Shown here: piece after piece, positions 57,651-61,783 of the stretch | How the letters are laid out: every line of letters starts with the position of its first letter | How positions within the stretch are numbered: position 1 is the stretch's first letter | Source: Diatrype stigma | Taxonomy: Eukaryota; Ascomycota; Sordariomycetes; Xylariales; Diatrypaceae | Direction: 5' to 3' | Assembly: GCA_022225965.2 (NCBI GenBank) | Contig: JAKJXP020000168.1 | Location: 1-61,783 of the forward strand | DNA length: 61,783 nucleotides | Program-made: the position numbers and the translations under genes | The notes under the pieces: generated by a model | The model's input: the letters and a program-made list of their open reading frames with translations, nothing else | What the model was told of the DNA's origin: nothing | The model's database searches: none

Positions 57651-59622
57651 ATTAATAACCCATTCCTAACGTTTTTATAAATATAACAAATTAAACTTTT
57701 TATTTAAAAACGCTTAATCCTTATGGCTTAATAAATAAAAACGGCTAATTAAATTAATATTTTACCATTCTTTGATAAGAAATACCTTTATTTAGTCTTT
57801 CTTAAGTATCTTAATAATGCCTTAATTTATCCATAACTTCGAATATTTCTTAATTAATTTTTTAAACTTATTTATATAACCGACGCTCTCGGCGTATAAA
57901 TATATTTCTTTTTCGATAACAATCTCGAAAACATCGATAGATTTTCGTATTTCCAAGGTAAAGTGGATCTTTCGTAATTTAGACTTATCGATATTTAATA
58001 TAGGAAATGAATTAAAAACGTCGTTTAAAACATCCGACTTTATAATAACATTAAATACTTTATCGATTACTGGAATATCCGATGTTACGCCAAATAAAGA
58101 TAAAAAATTAGCTAAAGCATTTTATAATGTGGTTCCCATAAATACCGGGTTAAATAAGTTCAATTCATAACGTATTAAAACGTTATTTATAACGACTGCG
58201 ATTATTATTAAATTTAATTCGAATTCTGTATTTATTAGCGTCATAAATAAAGTTATGGAATTATATAAATGTTTTATTACTACTAAAGTTCCAGCTAATG
58301 CCGCTATTACGAAAGCTATTAATTCCTTTTTTTATAATTCGACGTAATAGCTATTATTTATAATTTCGTTAATCGTTTTTATTTGCTGCTTTTTATTAAT
58401 AATAATTGCTTTATTAAAAGTATTCGTAACGATAATTACTTAAAATATCTTTACATTTAATAATGCATATGTAACTTGGGGATACGTAATAATAAAACTA
58501 AAACTACGATCTTTTAATAGTGGTTTATAATTAATTATTATGTATGTTATTTATTTTGGCAAAATCGTCGTTTTTCGTTTATTCGTAACCTTACGCGTAT
58601 AAGAATTCCTATGAATGAATATATTAAAATTTATTGCAAAATTATTAAGATTTCGAAATGAAATCTTTAAATCGTCGTAGGATATATTGGCTTTATATAG
58701 GTATAATATATTATTACCGATTAATACATTTGGCTTAAGTTCGTTATTAATTATCCATTCTGATTTAATAAACTTTATTAAAATAGGGTTGCCGTTTTTA
58801 TTAATTCCAAGCGCGTAATATTCGAAGGTTATTTATTTATTTATTTTGATATTTTTTTTATTTATATCCTTAACTTTTCTTAGTCGTTTCTTTATAAAAT
58901 ACTTTAATATTTGCAAATATAACCTTTTTATTAAAATACGATTAATACTTGGATTAATACAGATTTTTCGATTTTCTTTATCGGGACTGGCTTTTGCCTT
59001 AATCCGTAAATAAATATAACTGGATAAAACTGCTGAATTATATGGGCCAATTAAAGGGGCTTCCTTAATTATATATTTCTTTTCGGATATAAAAAAGGAA
59101 ATTATATTCTAAAAAGAAAGTTTTATATTAGGTGCCGTTTTTGTTCGAGAATAATGCTTTATATATCGAAAAAGCTTATTTCGTAATGTAAATAATTTAT
59201 AATAATAGCCGCATTATTTTCGCTTAAAATTTGTAATGCTTAATATAATTGTTTCTTTAATTGCGGCCTTAAATATGGTAATTATACATTTATATTAATA
59301 TAACTGTCGTATTCGCTTTAAATAAAAAAAGCGTTTATAACGTTAATAAGTTATATTTTAATTAAATATGATATATAATTTTTCGTTATAAGAATTAGCC
59401 GAAATATCAGATTGCAAGTCTGTATTTTCGTCGCTATTATTTGTTAATAACGTTAAGTTTCTTTTTTCGTTTGCAAAATGAATACGATTTCTTTTTTGGT
59501 ATTTTTCTCGACGATTTTTATAATCGTTTCTTTTTTTGTTATTTCGAGGTTTTTTTTTATTTCGATCGCGTCGGTCGTTCCAGGAACGATTTTTATTTTT
59601 GCTTTAATCGTTTTGTTTATTA

Positions 59623-59682
59623 TTTCGACGTCGGTCGTTTCGGCGTCGGTCGTTTCGGCGTCGGTCGTTTCGGCGTCGGTCG
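59623..59682 (-). repeat. 15-nt tandem repeat (Arg-rich Gag-like tract)
   Basis: Four copies of TTTCGGCGTCGGTCG on plus. The minus strand reads Asp-Arg-Arg-Arg-Asn repeated, flanked by more Arg/Asn/Lys-rich codons, like a basic Gag tail. It keeps its Cs because almost all are in CpG. Confidence 0.8.
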
Positions 59683-60200
59683 TCGTATCGAGGTCGGTAA
59701 AAATCGAAATAGTTTGTGCGATTATCCTTTCGATTTAATCGATAGGATAATAATTTGAAAGAACGAAATGTATTAATATCTCGCTTTTTTTAAATTACAT
59801 ACGTATAAGATTATAAGGATTTATATTTATTTAATACTTATGCCGCAATATGGGAATATAAATTCGTAATAAATAATAATAAAGTAACCTTATTTTATTT
59901 AATTTGGAGCATATATATATTAAATATCTTTATTATTATTAAAATACGTAAAAATTGCTTAACTTTTAAAAATATATTCGATTAAATTTGCGTTATTATA
60001 TCGTATTAGTTATAATTATTCTGAATTAAAATATTTATGGCGCGAATTTATTACAGCTTTTTATTAACGTATATCGCTAATGCATATTAATTCTTTATAA
60101 ATTCGCAAATATAAAAGCTAAAAATTGCGAATTTCTTAGTAAACATGGCTGCGTTTAGTTTAAAACGATTTATTAACGCGTTTAATATTTTCTTAATGCC

Positions 60201-61602
60201 TTAATATCGGTAGGTTCGACGATATTTTTTTAACAATTCGTTATTTTATTAAAAGACGGCGGCTTCGGATAATAATGTTTAAAAAACAGTTTATAATTGT
60301 TTTTCGTAATTAACTTTATTAAATGCATTTTTTAGAAAACTTTAAATGCGATTTCGAAAATAATATGCGTCGATAAATATAATAGGATTTTTAAAAATAA
60401 CGATATTAATATCGCCAGGGTTTTTATAAAAGGAATCAAAAATTTTAATTTCTTTGCGTTTAAATTTGTAAAATCTTAATGTAAATCCTATATTAGGCAT
60501 TTCAGAATTTCTTGCTTTAAATAATCCGTATTTCTTAAGGCTTTTTAATAAGGCGAAAGAAAAGGTATTTGCAAATGGACCTGGGCTACGTTTTGTATTA
60601 AATAAACGACTATTATGAAAAAAACCTTAATTATCTTAATATAATTATTCGTTATTGCCGTATTTAGAAATTAATATACATTAGTTATTTATATTTAAGC
60701 GTTATATAATTTTCTCGAGCTTTTTATTAATAAAGTTTATTTTTTTATCGAATTTGCCGACTTTTTTCTTTATTTTTTTTATTTAAATAAACATGGTTTT
60801 AATAAATTAATTAATTTATGCCATACGAAATAAATATCGGTTAAATCGATTATTAAAGTATTTTACGGTCGCAATATTCGAGCCGAACTTTAAAGGCACT
60901 ATCGGCTTTTCGTCCGCGTTTATCGTTTTAAAGCCAGCTTTAATTCCAGCTTTTAATAATTCTTCCGAAGTTCTTCGAAAGCCGAATTCCGATCGTGGAA
61001 TATTTTTTTTATTAAAGGGAACGTAATTGTTATCGTTATTTATGCGAAGATCTTATAAAATATCGTTTAAGATACCTGGTATTTTGTTCGGATTTTAACC
61101 GCTTAATTCGGAACGAACGGGCCTTTTCGACGTTATATTGTTTTACTTATATTAAAATAACATATAGCAACTAAATAAAATAAGCAATTGCGGTATTATA
61201 AATATGGCGCAAAAGGAAATTTTACGGTTTTAATATTAATTTACGTATTTAAATTCGGTAAATTAAACTTTCGCGAAGTTCCGATACGTACTTGAAATCG
61301 GTATCGATTAGGTTTCTTTAACGTTTACGAAATTACAGCAACGTATTTAAATTCGGTTATCGTAATAATTAGAATTCGGAGATAAAAATTTGCAAAACAA
61401 TAATAGGCATACCTTAATTCGGCCGTAATTGCTTTTACGAAAAAATAGATTTGGATAAAAAAACTTGCCTAAATTTCATACGTAATATTCGATTTTCGTA
61501 CGATTTCGGAAATAACTTATTATAATTTCGAAACCATATAAGGAAAATGCAAGAAAATAATTAAGGTCGCTACCGAATTTAATTAATGCCTACCTTTTTT
61601 TA
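60201..61602. other. AT-rich, RIP-like sequence, unassigned
   Basis: It continues the same base composition and stop density as element B. It may be that element's 5' part or a further repeat. No LTR, coding block or RNA gene could be recognised. Confidence 0.5.
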
Positions 61603-61693
61603 AAATTTTTCGGGCCTTTTTTAAAAAAACAGGCTACGGCCCTTCGCTGCGCTACGGGGAGCCTCTTTTTTTTAAAAAAGGCCCGAAAAATTT
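61603..61693. repeat. 23-nt perfect inverted repeat with GC-rich loop
   Basis: Arms at 61603-61625 and 61671-61693 are exact reverse complements (core TTTTTCGGGCCTTTTTT). The 45-nt loop holds a second small inverted repeat (AGGCT...AGCCT) around CCTTCGCTGCGCTACGGGG, GC-rich and free of RIP-type change. Confidence 0.9.
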
Positions 61694-61783
61694 CCACGCA
61701 TCTTTTAAACGCTATTTTTTATTCGTATTTTTTAAATGCTATTTTATATCCGTATTTTTAAGCGTTATTTTATATACGTATTT

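Larger units (their letters stand above)
55070..60200 (-). mobile_element. Second RIP-degraded Ty3/gypsy element (element B)
   Basis: Minus-strand remains of a different gypsy lineage, right limit uncertain. Integrase is at about 55.75-56.3 kb: R-Y-D-L-N-S-R, I-K-Y-C-L-T-C for the zinc finger, then the catalytic stretch I-V-M-D-F-I-V-G-L-F. RT is at about 57.0-57.65 kb: K-E-R-V-M-V-D-L-R-L-L-N, D-N-Y-L-L-L-L, the degraded catalytic box I-N-N-I-I-V-F-S, then L-G-L-S-G-F-F-R-H-F. An Arg-rich Gag-like tract lies at about 59.45-59.7 kb. The order Gag-RT-IN on the minus strand is the Ty3 order. I found no LTR pair inside the window; the 5' end may lie further right. Confidence 0.75.

Noticed and set aside
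59441..59758. Hydrophobic plus-strand ORFs
   Set aside because: They are the complement of the Arg/Asn-rich Gag-like tract of element B; not genes.

Overview
The window looks like nuclear DNA of a filamentous ascomycete (Pezizomycotina; Sordariomycetes is my best guess from the protein styles, not a measured placement). The reasons are short GT..AG introns of about 55-145 nt, filamentous-fungal families (DUF3433 membrane protein, HET-domain remnant, Sec2-type GEF, CIA30) and a 16-kb AT-rich tail of retrotransposons mutated in the manner of repeat-induced point mutation (RIP).

Layout. 1-115 is a pure C homopolymer. 0.1-45.2 kb is gene-bearing but loosely packed. It holds a DUF3433 membrane protein (minus, 2 exons), a 254-aa secreted protein of unknown role (minus), a secreted low-complexity elastin-like protein (plus, 2 exons), a decayed HET-domain pseudogene (plus), a Sec2-type Rab GEF (plus), importin beta/Kap95 (minus, 7 exons), 2-isopropylmalate synthase (minus, 4 exons), a ferric-reductase-type oxidoreductase (minus), APC5 (plus) and a CIA30-family protein (minus, 2 exons). 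Exon joins were worked out by hand from splice sites and reading frame. Between them lie intergenic stretches of 1-5.6 kb with no recognisable gene but many TAGG/CCTA and TATG/CATA tetranucleotide tracts.

45.5-61.8 kb is a transposon graveyard. A Ty3/gypsy element (about 45.54-51.24 kb, minus strand) has both LTRs, a polypurine tract and a stop-riddled reverse transcriptase. A second, different Ty3/gypsy element (about 55.1 kb to at least 60 kb, minus strand) has integrase, reverse transcriptase and an Arg-rich Gag-like tract. Between them sits a GC-balanced island (about 52.05-55.05 kb) built as a large imperfect inverted repeat of minisatellites. It carries repeated GCTTACGTAAGC palindromes and two near-identical C-tract/G-tract hairpins. 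It matches no family I can name and is the best candidate here for an undescribed element. A second compact foldback, with 23-nt perfect arms, lies at 61.60-61.69 kb.

The genes are housekeeping functions (exocytosis, nuclear import, leucine synthesis, metal/redox, cell cycle, mitochondrial complex I assembly) plus surface and secreted proteins; they do not form one pathway. Regulatory hints are two TGACTCA (Gcn4/CPC1-type) sites upstream of the leucine gene and one exact ATCWGATAA (iron GATA-factor type) site upstream of the ferric reductase.
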